This document shows, one piece after another, positions 46,704-57,000 of a stretch of 64,000 nucleotides of DNA. Source of the stretch: Cytophagaceae bacterium (GTDB lineage: Bacteria > Bacteroidota > Bacteroidia > Cytophagales > Flexibacteraceae); assembly GCA_027487695.1 (NCBI GenBank), contig JAIYDB010000055.1, positions 1 through 64,000 of the forward strand. Reading direction: 5' to 3'. Under the pieces are notes generated by a model. That model did no database searches and was not told where the DNA came from. It saw only the letters and a list, made by a program, of their open reading frames with translations. The translations under genes and the position numbers were made by a program. Position 1 is the stretch's first letter. Every line of letters starts with the position of its first letter.

Positions 46704-48284
46704 ATGGAAACTCTTACCAATGCCTTAACTGCCAAGCACCAGACTGTAAGTTTGGAGCAAATTGGTAAGTACCCATCTACATTGTTGGCGTATTTGAATC
46801 AAGATGAAAGGTTAAAGCCATTTTATACTGCATTCCCTACCGATAGGGCTGGTTGGGAAAAGGTTATAGCAGCCAAGCAATTCTCTCCTGAAAACAGAGC
46901 CGCCCTTCAAAAAAGTTTAAGGCAGCAATATGGTACCAATTGCCCTAGGTCAGTAGCAAAGCAAATAGAATTATTGGGACAGGAAAACTGTTATACGGTA
47001 ACTACAGGTCACCAAATAGTGATTCATACAGGTCCACTCTATTTTATCCTTAAGATTGCAAGCACCATTGCTTTGGCCAAACAGTTAAAAGAATGGTTTC
47101 CCGATAAGGAGTTTGTGCCTGTTTATTGGATGGCATCTGAAGACCATGACCGTGACGAAATAAATCACTTTTACCTCTTCGGTAAAAAGCTAGAATGGGC
47201 AACCGAACAAACTGGTGCAGTAGGGAGGTTCAATACCCAAGGTTTATCAAATTTAATAGCTAATGTAAATGGGGTACCATCGCTGTTTTTGGAAGCAGCC
47301 CAAGAGCCAACTTTGGCTAAGGCTATTCAAAAATTAGTTTTGGGTTTATTTGCCGATTTTCCATTAGTAGTTATTGATGCTGATTCAGCAATACTGAAAG
47401 AAGTATTTAAGCAAATCATAGAACAAGAACTTACCCAGCAATTTGCGTTTTCAGCCCTTGAATCAACTACCAAACAGTTGGAAGAAAAGGGGTTTGGGAG
47501 TCAGATTACGGGTCGCGCTATTAACCTATTCTATTTGAAGGATAGTTTGAGGGAACGAATTGAGTTTGAGAATGGCATCTATAAAGTAAACCGCACCGAC
47601 CTTCAATTTACCCAAGAAGAAATACTGGCAGAGTTAGACAAACATCCTGAGCGTTTTTCGCCTAATGTGGTGCTACGTCCTGTTTACCAAGAAACGATTT
47701 TGCCTAATCTGGCTTATTTAGGCGGACCTGCTGAAGTAGCGTATTGGTTTCAATTAAAAGGAGTTTTTGCAGAAGCAAAAGTACCTTTTCCAATGATTAT
47801 GCCACGTGCCTTTGGGATGGTAGTACCTGCCCCTCAGCACCAACGAATAGAAGAATTGAAACTTACTTTGGAGGAATTAATGCTTCCTGCCACAGAGTTG
47901 AAGGAATTGCTTTTAAGCAGAGAAGCAATGGAACCTATTGATTTTTCTGAAGCGCAGGCACAATTGATTCAATCGTTTGCCTTATTACAAGAGCAGGCAG
48001 AACTATGGGACAAGACCTTGGTAGCTACCGTTCAGGCAGAATTGGCAAAGGCGCAAAAAGGTGCGGAAAACCTTGAAAAGCGTATAGTTAAGGCAATGGA
48101 AAACAAGTTTGGCACCAAGGCGAATCAGGCATTGGTAGTCCAGCAAAAGCTATTTCCAGAAGGTGGTTTGCAGGAAAGGCATAGTAATATCTTGAACTTC
48201 ATGATGACCGATGAAACCTTAATTGCCGATATTACAAACAGCCTAAATCCTTTAGATTTTAGCTTTAATATTTGGTATAGATAA
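46704..48284 (+). CDS. bshC: Putative cysteine ligase BshC (bacillithiol pathway)
   Basis: This protein has 526 residues, close to the family length. The nucleotide-like fold is shown by TVTTGHQIVIHTGPLYFILK (about 98-117) and PVYWMASEDHDRDEI (about 138-152), with LRPVYQETILPNLAYLGGPA later and a C-terminal coiled coil. BshC adds cysteine to glucosaminyl-malate, giving the thiol bacillithiol. bshA and bshB are not in the window. Bacillithiol-type thiols fit with the peroxiredoxin and thioredoxin genes nearby, but this is inference. Confidence 0.93.
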   Translation: METLTNALTAKHQTVSLEQIGKYPSTLLAYLNQDERLKPFYTAFPTDRAGWEKVIAAKQFSPENRAALQKSLRQQYGTNCPRSVAKQIELLGQENCYTVTTGHQIVIHTGPLYFILKIASTIALAKQLKEWFPDKEFVPVYWMASEDHDRDEINHFYLFGKKLEWATEQTGAVGRFNTQGLSNLIANVNGVPSLFLEAAQEPTLAKAIQKLVLGLFADFPLVVIDADSAILKEVFKQIIEQELTQQFAFSALESTTKQLEEKGFGSQITGRAINLFYLKDSLRERIEFENGIYKVNRTDLQFTQEEILAELDKHPERFSPNVVLRPVYQETILPNLAYLGGPAEVAYWFQLKGVFAEAKVPFPMIMPRAFGMVVPAPQHQRIEELKLTLEELMLPATELKELLLSREAMEPIDFSEAQAQLIQSFALLQEQAELWDKTLVATVQAELAKAQKGAENLEKRIVKAMENKFGTKANQALVVQQKLFPEGGLQERHSNILNFMMTDETLIADITNSLNPLDFSFNIWYR

Positions 48285-48296
48285 ATGCGTTTTTAA

Positions 48297-48890
48297 GTGA
48301 ATAAGTCAGATTTACGTTCAATATATTTAGCTAAAAGAGCGGCTCTTTCTTCCATAGAAAAGGCTGAAATAGATGCTGCCTTATTGCATTTGGTAAAGCA
48401 ATTGCCTTTGCAAAAGGTGAAAGTAGTTCATTTATTCCTGCCTATTCTGGTCAAAAATGAAATTGATACTTGGCCTATTATTAGGCATTTTTGGAATAAC
48501 TATCCTGAAATTAGAGTAGTAGTGCCGGTTGCCAATTTCAAATTAAGGGAAATGACTAGCGTTGTGCTTACCCCAACAACCGAAATTGCAGTTAACAAAT
48601 GGGGTATTCCTGAACCAGTAAAAGACCAACCACATTATCAAGAAATTCCACCACAAGAAATTGATTTAGTTTTAGTGCCTTTGCTTGCAGTAGATAAAAC
48701 AGGTCAGCGAGTAGGTTACGGTGCTGGCTTTTACGATAGATTCTTAGAAACTGCAAAGCCTACCGTGGTTACAGTAGGCCTTTCGCAGTTTTCAATATTA
48801 GATGAACCTATTTCAGATGTTTTACCTACTGATATTGCTATTCAGCAGGTAATAACTCCACAAGGTATTATTCAACTTCCGCAGTTATAG
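48297..48890 (+). CDS. 5-formyltetrahydrofolate cyclo-ligase, GTG start
   Basis: This enzyme converts 5-formyl-THF to 5,10-methenyl-THF with ATP. It has 197 residues. The start is GTG 48297 (MNKSDLRSIYLAKRAALS) because no suitable ATG is in frame. LVPLLAVDKTGQRVGYGAGF and YDRFL carry the nucleotide- and folate-binding residues. Its 3' end overlaps the 3' end of the convergent dehydrogenase gene by 23 bp. It follows bshC by 12 bp and is probably cotranscribed. Confidence 0.92.
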   Translation: MNKSDLRSIYLAKRAALSSIEKAEIDAALLHLVKQLPLQKVKVVHLFLPILVKNEIDTWPIIRHFWNNYPEIRVVVPVANFKLREMTSVVLTPTTEIAVNKWGIPEPVKDQPHYQEIPPQEIDLVLVPLLAVDKTGQRVGYGAGFYDRFLETAKPTVVTVGLSQFSILDEPISDVLPTDIAIQQVITPQGIIQLPQL

Positions 48891-50106
48891 GGGTAACACC
48901 TGCATATTCTGCAAGGTATTGGAAATGAGCACCTAGCTTTCCGTTTTTAGTGATGGTAGCACGTTCTAAAATAGCTTTATCGGCAGTGCCTAAAAGGGCA
49001 GGTAAAACCGCTGCTTCTAGTTGCTCGCCGAAATCGCAGCTGGCATCAGTAGGTAGTTCGCAAGGCAGGTTATCAACTGCCATTATGGTGATATGCTTGT
49101 CGTTACTAAAGGCTTCTACTTCTGAATGAGTCCTAGGATCGTAATCATAATAAGGCTCTGTAATCGTAGTTGGGCGTAGCGTACTTGGGATGCTACCATC
49201 AATATCGCAAGTAACATCGGCAATGATACTGATCTTAAAATCAGGTGCTTGCATTCTTTCCTTGGTGAAAAGCACAGGAGCTTTAGGATTCCAATAAGCA
49301 CAAGCAATCAACATATCTGTTACGCCAATGTACTGTTCAAAAGTGCTTACATATTCTTCAGGATTGTGGTGCCAGTGATTACTATCCCAAGCGTTACCAT
49401 CTTTGTGCTGATGGTAATCGGCACTACGAAGCATGGCAAAAACAGGGGTATTAAAAGTTTGAGTGCGGTATGCTTCTGCAGAAACCTCCCTCATTTCTAA
49501 CCAATCTAGTATTTCTTTAGCGCCTTTGGCTACCCTACCAGTGCCTGTAATCAATATCTTAGTATTGGCAGGGAAAGTTACTTTCGGGAGTTCCTTCTTT
49601 AGTTTAGCTACGTGTTCGCACTCAAAGGCAGGCTTTAAATCAAACGATTTGTTTCTAATTCCCCAAGCTCTAACGCCATTATAAGCACCTACTAAACCTG
49701 CATATTGACCAAAGGCTACCACACGGGCTCCTTTTTCATCTACCAAGCATTCATAATCAATTAAAGTGATTTTCTTTGCTAAGGCAGTTCTTATAAGCTT
49801 TTGGTTATAAGGTTGTTGCTTTATAGTGTGGCTAAAAAAGAAATACGTTTTGCCTTCAATTAAGTTAGCGGGCGGCACTTCTTTAATGCCAAATAGGATA
49901 TCGCAATGGTCAACTGTATCTACCACAGGAAAGCCGTGGTCTTCATATACATTGTCAGGCACGGCCCTAACTGGGCTTTTCTGGATAAAAAATTCGGCTT
50001 TGGGATATTCTGCAAGCAGGGTGTTGAGTTGTTCAGGCAAAAATGCCACTCTGCGATCTACCGGGATTTTATCTTCACGGATAAGACCAATTTTAATGGT
50101 TTGCAT
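48868..50106 (-). CDS. Alanine dehydrogenase/transhydrogenase-fold enzyme (saccharopine dehydrogenase-like)
   Basis: The start is ATG 50106 (412 residues, MQTIKIGLIREDKIPVDRRV). An earlier in-frame non-ATG start at 50151 lies on the promoter. The N-terminal part is the AlaDH/PNT substrate domain (IREDKIPVDRRVAFLP) and the centre holds the NAD(P) motif ITGTGRVAKGAKEIL. The order recalls lysine-forming saccharopine dehydrogenase and the AlaDH/PNT family; the precise reaction is uncertain. It overlaps the 5-formyltetrahydrofolate cyclo-ligase gene tail to tail. Confidence 0.85.
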   Translation of the reverse strand: MQTIKIGLIREDKIPVDRRVAFLPEQLNTLLAEYPKAEFFIQKSPVRAVPDNVYEDHGFPVVDTVDHCDILFGIKEVPPANLIEGKTYFFFSHTIKQQPYNQKLIRTALAKKITLIDYECLVDEKGARVVAFGQYAGLVGAYNGVRAWGIRNKSFDLKPAFECEHVAKLKKELPKVTFPANTKILITGTGRVAKGAKEILDWLEMREVSAEAYRTQTFNTPVFAMLRSADYHQHKDGNAWDSNHWHHNPEEYVSTFEQYIGVTDMLIACAYWNPKAPVLFTKERMQAPDFKISIIADVTCDIDGSIPSTLRPTTITEPYYDYDPRTHSEVEAFSNDKHITIMAVDNLPCELPTDASCDFGEQLEAAVLPALLGTADKAILERATITKNGKLGAHFQYLAEYAGVTPITAEVE

Positions 50107-50140
50107 TGCAATAATTCTATAAGGTAGTTGGTGTATGCTA

Positions 50141-50148
50141 CAAAGATA
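50141..50148 (-). promoter_or_regulatory. -7 element for the AlaDH/PNT-like gene
   Basis: TATCTTTG on the minus strand (50148-50141) matches TAnnTTTG, placing transcription start near 50134, about 28 nt before the ATG at 50106. No clear -33 TTG was found at the right distance. Confidence 0.45.
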
Positions 50149-50258
50149 CAATTTCCGTTTGGGCTTTAAGGTTACCCTTTATCAATTCATTAAAAAGTAA
50201 TGTTGAGATTGAGTTTGCAGGGCTGCTTTTTACCTGCTAAATTGTGGCAAGTAACTTT

Positions 50259-52217
50259 ATGATCCCTCAACAGATAATAGACCAGATAAAACTCACCGCC
50301 GATGTAGTAGAGGTGGTGGGTGATTATGTGCAACTTAAGCGCAGGGGTACTAATATGATTGCTTGCTGCCCTTTTCATAATGAAAAGTCGCCAAGTTTTT
50401 ATGTAAGTGCCTCAAAGCAAATATATAAGTGCTTTGGTTGTGGTAAAGCTGGCGATGCTATTACGTTTGTGAAGGATATTGAAGGACTTAATTACGGTGA
50501 GGCAATCCGCTTTTTAGCTAAGAAATATGGCATTGAAGTACCTGAGGAAGTAGAGCGAACCGATGAAGCGCAGGCCGAATACAATGAGCGAGAATCGATT
50601 TTGATTGTGCTGAATTGGGCAAAGAATTTCTTTCAGGAGCAAATGAAAACGACGGACGATGGACAGGCTTTTGGGCTTTCTTATTTCCGAAGTAGGGGTT
50701 TTCAAGATAAAACCATTACCGATTTTGAGCTAGGCTTTTCGCCTGAAGGTTGGGATGGAATGATTAAGGCAGCGAAGAAAGCAGGTCATAGTATTGATTT
50801 ACTTGAAAAGGCGGGCTTAATTGTCCAAAAGGAAAATCAGCAACCTATTGATAGATTTAGGAATAGGGTAATGTTCCCAATCTATCATCAGAATGGGAAG
50901 GTGATTGGTTTTGGTGCAAGGATGTTGGGTAACGATAAGAACCAACCCAAGTATCTGAATAGTCCTGAAACGCAAGTTTACCATAAGAGCGAGGTATTAT
51001 ACGGACTTTTTCAGGCCAAGCAAGCTGTTCGTCAAGCCGATAATTGCTACTTAACTGAAGGTTACACGGATGTAATAGCAATGAGTCAGGCGGGGGTAAA
51101 GAATGTAGTTTCTAGTAGTGGAACTTCATTAACGCCTGACCAAATTAAGGTAATAAGCAGGTACACCAAAAATGTAACTGTACTTTACGATGGCGATGCT
51201 GCAGGAATGAAAGCCTCAGTTAGAGGGATAGATTTACTCTTAGAGGCAGGTATGAATGTACGTGCCCTAACCTTTCCTGATGGCGACGATCCTGATAGTT
51301 ATCTAAAGAAAGTAGGGGAGAATGCCTTTGAAGAATACTTAAAAGGTAATACGACAGATTTTATAAGTTTTAAAGCTAGTTTATACGCCGAAGAAGCGGC
51401 CTCTGACCCCTTTAAGCGTGCTAGTGTAATCACCGAAATGGTGGAAAGCATTGTGAAAATACCTGATCCTATTGCTAGGCAGGTATTCTATACACAATGC
51501 GCTAAGGTGCTGAATATAAGTGAGGAATTGCTGATTGAAGAAGGCAATAGAATCCTTATCAAAAGTCAGCAAGATGCCAATAAAGTTACTCGTAGGCAGC
51601 AAGAACAAGCAGAACGTACGAGAGCCTTAGAACAACAAGCACTAGGCGAATTGGGGGCGGAACCGCCAGAAGCTGGAGAATATGGCATTGCTGTCGACCC
51701 TATTACCAGAGTAATTGAAGTAAGCGAGCGGGAAACCATGCGCATGCTAATTACCTACGGTGAAAAATCAATGTGGGAAGATCTTACTGTTGCCGATATT
51801 TACAAAGGTGAACTAGAAGATATTGAGTTCATTACGCCCATTTATGCCAAAATGTTCCAGATATTTTTGGCTGAAATGCAGCTGGATAGAACGCCAAATA
51901 CCCAGTTCTTTCTAGACCATTCGGATGTGGAAGTGCGTACAGAAACCATAAATCTGATTACTACTCCTCACGAACCAAGCGAACAATGGCTATTGAAAAA
52001 AATACCCATTGTGAAAGAAGAAGATGTTTTACGCGGTGCAGTAACCCAAGATATTTTCCGCATTAAACTCAAGAAAGTTGAGAAAGTAATTCACGAAATC
52101 AAATTACAAATACCCAAGGCTAATGAAGAAGAATTAGATATTTTGCTTTCTAATATCCAAGAATTATTGAAAGCAAAACTATCGTTAGCAAAGGCACTTG
52201 GCAGACCAGTAGGTTAA
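50259..52217 (+). CDS. dnaG: DNA primase
   Basis: This enzyme makes RNA primers for replication. ATG 50259 gives 652 residues starting MIPQQIIDQIKLTADVVEV, as in other DnaG; a GTG at 50244 adds only five residues and is rejected. The zinc ribbon is C37-x2-H40 ... C58-x2-C61. The TOPRIM core has YLTEGYTDVIAM and LYDGDAAGMKASVRG. The C-terminal region (about 440-652) is helical, for helicase binding. A 42-codon lipoprotein gene starts eight bases after the stop. Confidence 0.96.
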   Translation: MIPQQIIDQIKLTADVVEVVGDYVQLKRRGTNMIACCPFHNEKSPSFYVSASKQIYKCFGCGKAGDAITFVKDIEGLNYGEAIRFLAKKYGIEVPEEVERTDEAQAEYNERESILIVLNWAKNFFQEQMKTTDDGQAFGLSYFRSRGFQDKTITDFELGFSPEGWDGMIKAAKKAGHSIDLLEKAGLIVQKENQQPIDRFRNRVMFPIYHQNGKVIGFGARMLGNDKNQPKYLNSPETQVYHKSEVLYGLFQAKQAVRQADNCYLTEGYTDVIAMSQAGVKNVVSSSGTSLTPDQIKVISRYTKNVTVLYDGDAAGMKASVRGIDLLLEAGMNVRALTFPDGDDPDSYLKKVGENAFEEYLKGNTTDFISFKASLYAEEAASDPFKRASVITEMVESIVKIPDPIARQVFYTQCAKVLNISEELLIEEGNRILIKSQQDANKVTRRQQEQAERTRALEQQALGELGAEPPEAGEYGIAVDPITRVIEVSERETMRMLITYGEKSMWEDLTVADIYKGELEDIEFITPIYAKMFQIFLAEMQLDRTPNTQFFLDHSDVEVRTETINLITTPHEPSEQWLLKKIPIVKEEDVLRGAVTQDIFRIKLKKVEKVIHEIKLQIPKANEEELDILLSNIQELLKAKLSLAKALGRPVG

Positions 52218-52225
52218 TTTATTCT

Positions 52226-52354
52226 ATGAAAAAGAACATTTTATTTTTGGTAGTAATCTTAGCAATTGTAACAGGTTGCGCTACAAGTGGCAAGCACCGA
52301 AACGGAAAAATAAGACCAGGTAAGCCAATTCCTTGTCCGCAAAAGGATTGTTAA
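52226..52354 (+). CDS. 42-residue lipoprotein
   Basis: The frame runs from ATG 52226 to TAA 52354. The signal MKKNILFLVVILAIVTGC ends in a lipobox (Cys18). The mature peptide is only 25 residues: it is basic and ends RPGKPIPCPQKDC, with two more cysteines. The short Lys/Pro-rich tail recalls tiny lipoproteins often annotated in Bacteroidota, though I cannot name a family. It sits eight bases after dnaG and four bases before the pentapeptide-repeat gene, so it is likely cotranscribed and coupled. Confidence 0.8.
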   Translation: MKKNILFLVVILAIVTGCATSGKHRNGKIRPGKPIPCPQKDC

Positions 52355-52358
52355 GAAA

Positions 52359-52928
52359 ATGGAGTTATTTGTTTCTGAACATTATTCAAAAATCAATTTT
52401 AAAGAAAATCCCTTTGAAGTAGGGGAGTATGAAGATTGTGTTTTTGAAGCCCTAGATTTTACAGGGATAAACCTTGCCAATGCTAAGTTTGTGGACTGTA
52501 AGTTTATTGATTGCAATTTGGGAAACGTAAAGATTTTGAATACTGCATTTAGAACAGTTCATTTTAAAAATTGCAAGATGATAGGTCTGCAATTTGAACA
52601 ATGTAATCAGCTAGGTCTATCCATTAGTTTTGAAAGCTGTGTATTGAACAATGCTACTTTTTTCAAAGTAAAAATGAAGGAAACGGACTTTATTAGCTGT
52701 TCCTTAAAAGAAGTAGATTTTACAGGGGCAGACCTTACCCAAGCCAATTTTACCAAGTCAGATTTAAACGGAGCCGTTTTTGGCGGCACAAATTTGACTA
52801 AAGCTAATTTAGCAGAAGCCTTTGGCTATACCCTTCTGCCAGAACGTAATACCATAAAAGGGGCGGTATTTTCATTAAATGGTTTGCCGGGATTGTTAAG
52901 TGCCTACGGTATTAAAATTGTACCATAG
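52359..52928 (+). CDS. Pentapeptide-repeat protein
   Basis: This 189-residue protein consists largely of A(D/N)LxX-type repeats: FTGINLANAKFVDCKFIDCN, then VDFTGADLTQANFTKSDLNG and GTNLTKANLAE. These fold as a right-handed quadrilateral beta-helix. Some family members mimic DNA and protect gyrase, others have unknown roles; nothing here decides. The C-terminal segment KGAVFSLNGLPGLLSAYGI is typical of the cytosolic single-domain type. It is cotranscribed with dnaG and the lipoprotein. Confidence 0.9.
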   Translation: MELFVSEHYSKINFKENPFEVGEYEDCVFEALDFTGINLANAKFVDCKFIDCNLGNVKILNTAFRTVHFKNCKMIGLQFEQCNQLGLSISFESCVLNNATFFKVKMKETDFISCSLKEVDFTGADLTQANFTKSDLNGAVFGGTNLTKANLAEAFGYTLLPERNTIKGAVFSLNGLPGLLSAYGIKIVP

Positions 52929-52940
52929 GCACTAGCTTGT

Positions 52941-53933
52941 TTATCCATGCAATGGTTTTGCCAGGGTAGTAATGATCGCTTTGTCCCAAATTTGGGTTAG
53001 AAGTTTGCTTTGATTACCAATTTCTTGTAAAGCACTTTGGTAAGTTCCTTCAGATATATTTTTATGGAACTGGCCTAAAATTTTAATAAAGTGATTATCG
53101 GCAGGAACAGTGTATTCTCTACGGAAATCTTGTTGTTCTAAAACTAGTTTAGGCGTAAAAGTAGGCTGAGGCGAAAAGGCTCTTTCCGCTGTGATTTTGC
53201 CTTTGTTACCCCAAACTTCGTAGTTGTTTTGGTAGTAGTTATCAAATCCCCACGAAAGTTGCGCGGATACCCCTTGTTTGTTTACCAAAGTAGCACAGCC
53301 AAATAAATCAACTCCCGTCTTAGGATCAATACTAATTTGAGCGCCAGCTACTTCCAAATCGAAACCCAAGTACATTTGAGCTCCTTTGACAGTATATGCT
53401 GCGGTATCTAAAATGGCACCACCACCATCGGCCTTTACATAACGGAAGTTGGTTGCAGCTAATTTAGGGAAACCAAATTGTGCCCTAAACTGACGTAATT
53501 CGCCAATTTCGCCCTGCTCCATTAGGTTTTGAACTACTCCGTGTTGGCTATGGAACCAAAACATAAAGTTTTCCATCAGCACCAATTGTTTTTCCTCTGC
53601 TTTGGCAATCATTTGCTGCGCCTCGGCATAGTTCATGGCCAATGATTTTTCAACTAAAACGTGCTTACCCGCATCCAATGTTTTTAATACCCATTCTAGG
53701 TGGATACCCGTAGGCAAGGGCATATAAATGGCATCAATATCTGATCGATTCAAAAGTGTATCATAACCTTCAATAGCCTCGCAATTAAATCTTTGCGCAA
53801 GAGGCATTGCTTTCTCTAAAGTACGACTTGCAATAGCTACTAATTCAAAGCCTGGGGTAGCTTGAATAGCAGGAATAACCGATTTTTGGGCTATGTTGGC
53901 TGCGCCCATTACACCTATGCGGATAGATTTCAT
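52941..53933 (-). CDS. Gfo/Idh/MocA-family oxidoreductase
   Basis: This 330-residue NAD(P)-dependent oxidoreductase has an N-terminal Rossmann fold starting IGVMGAANIAQKSVIPAI and the family catalytic region HVLVEKSLAMNYAEAQQM, with Lys in EKS. The C-terminal domain is the usual alpha/beta substrate domain (ADGGGAILDTAAY). Substrates are usually sugars or related polyols; the exact one is unknown. It is monocistronic and divergent from the sensor kinase gene. Confidence 0.92.
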   Translation of the reverse strand: MKSIRIGVMGAANIAQKSVIPAIQATPGFELVAIASRTLEKAMPLAQRFNCEAIEGYDTLLNRSDIDAIYMPLPTGIHLEWVLKTLDAGKHVLVEKSLAMNYAEAQQMIAKAEEKQLVLMENFMFWFHSQHGVVQNLMEQGEIGELRQFRAQFGFPKLAATNFRYVKADGGGAILDTAAYTVKGAQMYLGFDLEVAGAQISIDPKTGVDLFGCATLVNKQGVSAQLSWGFDNYYQNNYEVWGNKGKITAERAFSPQPTFTPKLVLEQQDFRREYTVPADNHFIKILGQFHKNISEGTYQSALQEIGNQSKLLTQIWDKAIITTLAKPLHG

Positions 53934-54002
53934 TGTGCCGTTTAATAACTTTTGTCCAAAGTAAATACAATCAATTGATATATTACTACCAAATTCAGGT
54001 TT

Positions 54003-57000
54003 ATGAAGAGGCTTCTGCTTTGTGTTTTATTGTTGGTGAGTTGGTTTGGGGTTACACTTGCCCAACCTGCTGACCTTATGAATATGACCTTTAAGCAGGT
54101 AGGTACTGAACAAGGCTTAAGTAATTTATATGTAACCACCGTTTTACGCACCTCGGATGGTTTCCTTTGGATAGGCACTAGAAATGGCTTGCTCAAGTCA
54201 GATGGAGTTAGCTATACCATTTATTCCACTGGTAGCCCAAGTAGTTTGCAGCTAGTAAACAATGTAATTGTGGCCATTAAAGAAATGCCCAATCATAAAT
54301 TGGCAGTGCTTTCTAGTAGAGGGTTAAGCGTTATTGATACCAATGGTGTGGTAATTTCTCAAATGAAAATTGCGCCAGGTATGGCTAATTCTTTACCCTT
54401 AGATGAATACAATGATATACTACCTATTCCAAAAGAAAATGCAGTTTTACTCGCTGGAAAAAGAGCGTTATATCATATTAATTTATCAACTAAAAAGACC
54501 ACAGTTTTTAGTTCAGATAAACGATTATTGAACGGCGTAAATAAATTATTTCCAAGTTCACAAGGTCAGGGTTTTTGGGCATTGACAGAATTTCAGGGAG
54601 GATTGTTTTTTAATTTCGGTAAAGGAAATGTTGTAAAATCAGTGGCTGAAGGCAAAGGGCTAACCACAATGTTTCAGTGGCAAAATAAATTGTATTTTGG
54701 CTTAAGTGCTGGTAATTTATTATTAGTTGACGGAGAGAAAGAAACTTATATTACCGTTGGGAATAAACAAGTACATATATCGGAAATACGAGCTTATCAA
54801 GATAAATTATTGATAGGAACCCAAGAAAGAGGTTTGTTTATTTTAGATAATCAAAGCAATAAAGTGTTAACCTCGTACTACCATACTGTAGGCGATGTAC
54901 AAGGTTTGCCAAGTAATGCCATTACTTCAATAGAAATTGATAATCAGTCTATTATGTGGATTGGAACCAATAATGGCATGGCTATCTTCGACCCTGAGCG
55001 CATCAAATTCAGATACTTTACTAATTTATTCAGAGTTTACGAAGGCGAGCAATATGAGGTAAATGCGGTAGTGCAATTGCCAAGCAAGCAAATATGGGTT
55101 GGTACTTCCAATGGCATAGATATATATACTGAAAAAATGCAATTTAGTAATGCTTTACAATCAATAAAAGGGTTATCACCTACCTTTTTACAAGGAAGTA
55201 TTCAAGAATTAGTTTTACAGAAAAACAACCTTTGGATAGGTGGCACCAACGGCTTGGCATTGCTTACTGCTAATAATGGTAAATTTCTAAAGCAATGGAG
55301 TAAAGTAGTTATTGGCAATATTGAATATCGTTTAGATGTTACAAGCCTAGTTGCCGAAGCCGATACAGGTTTATGGGTAGGTACCTATGGTAACGGTTTA
55401 TTTTATTTACATATCCCCACAAATACTTGGAAAGTATTTCAATATGCACCAGAATTACAGTTTTCATTAAGTCATAATCAAGTTAACTGTTTGTTGCTTA
55501 CACCCAATTCAGATTTAATTGTGGGCACACGAGCAGGACTTAATTTGTTCAATAGAAAGTATAGTAATTTTGTCGTTTTAAATTGTTATGGCGAAGAAGG
55601 TAAAACACTTTCATCTGACCATATTACAGCTATTGCAAATTATAAGAATAGTATTTGGGTAGGAACTTTAGATGGTGGCTTGAGCGAGTATTCCGAAGGC
55701 AATAAATCGTTTAAAACCTATACCAGTTTAGCAGGAAATCCAGTAACTACCATCCATTCATTGACGGCTCTAGATAATAAACTTTGGGTAACCAGTGGTA
55801 ATAGATTATTTGTTTTAGAAGGTGAAAAAGTAGTGAATCATTACGCATCATCAGCAGGGATACAGTTGCAGCAGTTTACTAAAGCAGCTAGTTATTCAGC
55901 TAACGGACAGCTTATTTTAGGTGGTATTGGTGGTTTAATTGCCTTTAGTCCAGCAGCTATAATTAGGAATAAAGTAAGTCCTAAACCTATTATCACCGCT
56001 ATTCAAATCAATGGAACGGCTATAAGTTTATCTGATCAACTCAACCTAGCTGCCGATGAAAACTATATCAATATCTGGTACACTTCTTTAAATTTAAGTG
56101 CACCCGATGAAAATACTTTCCAATATCGTTTATTAGGTTCAGATACTACTTGGTTGCAAGGAGGTACCTCCAGAACGGTTGCTTTTAATGCCCTAAATCC
56201 TGGTTCTTATACTTTTCAAATAAGGGCATTAAATAACGATGGTATTTCTAGTGAAATTAAAACATTACAAATTAAAATAAACCCTACTATATACGCATCG
56301 TTGTGGTTCAGGATATTGGTTTCTGTAATTGTTCTAAGTATTGTTGGTTATATTTTATATTTAGTAATTAATAAAATTAAGCAAGAAAAAGAAATTGCAG
56401 AGTTTAGCACCCGTCTTACCAGCTTACGCAACCAAGCACTTCAAAGTCAATTAAATCCTCATTTTATTTTTAATGCGCTTAATAGTATTCAAGAAGTTGT
56501 GTTGAGTGGCGATAGTAAAGGCGCAGGAATTTATCTGAATAAGTTTGCCCGCTTACTTAGAAGAATATTAGAATACAGCGGTATTGATACCATTTCCTTA
56601 ACTGAGGAATTGAAAACGATTGAATTGTATTTGGAAGTAGAAAGCCTACGGTTCAGTAATGAATTTAATTGGGAAGTACAATTAGAAGAAGATTTAGATA
56701 CCGACGATTTCCTAATTCCACCATTATTACTGCAACCCATTGTTGAAAATGCGATATGGCACGGTTTAAGACAAAAGCCAGGTAATAAGGTAATTACCAT
56801 AGATATTGCATTGCTTCAAACTCAACTTTCCATCGGAATTACTGATAATGGGGTAGGGTTTAATTCTGATGAGCCTAAACCTGCTACACAACACAAGAAA
56901 AAAAGTCTTGGTATTAGCTTTACTAAAGAAAGATTATCGGTCTATGATGCCCAGCAAGGCACCGTTAGTACAATGGATATTAGCCCTTCAGTAACTGGAG

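Noticed and set aside
50107-50151. Longer N-terminus of the AlaDH/PNT-like gene from 50151
   Set aside because: It covers the TATCTTTG promoter box; the family start is the ATG at 50106.
50244-50258. GTG start for dnaG
   Set aside because: Other primases start at the MIPQQ methionine, which is ATG 50259.
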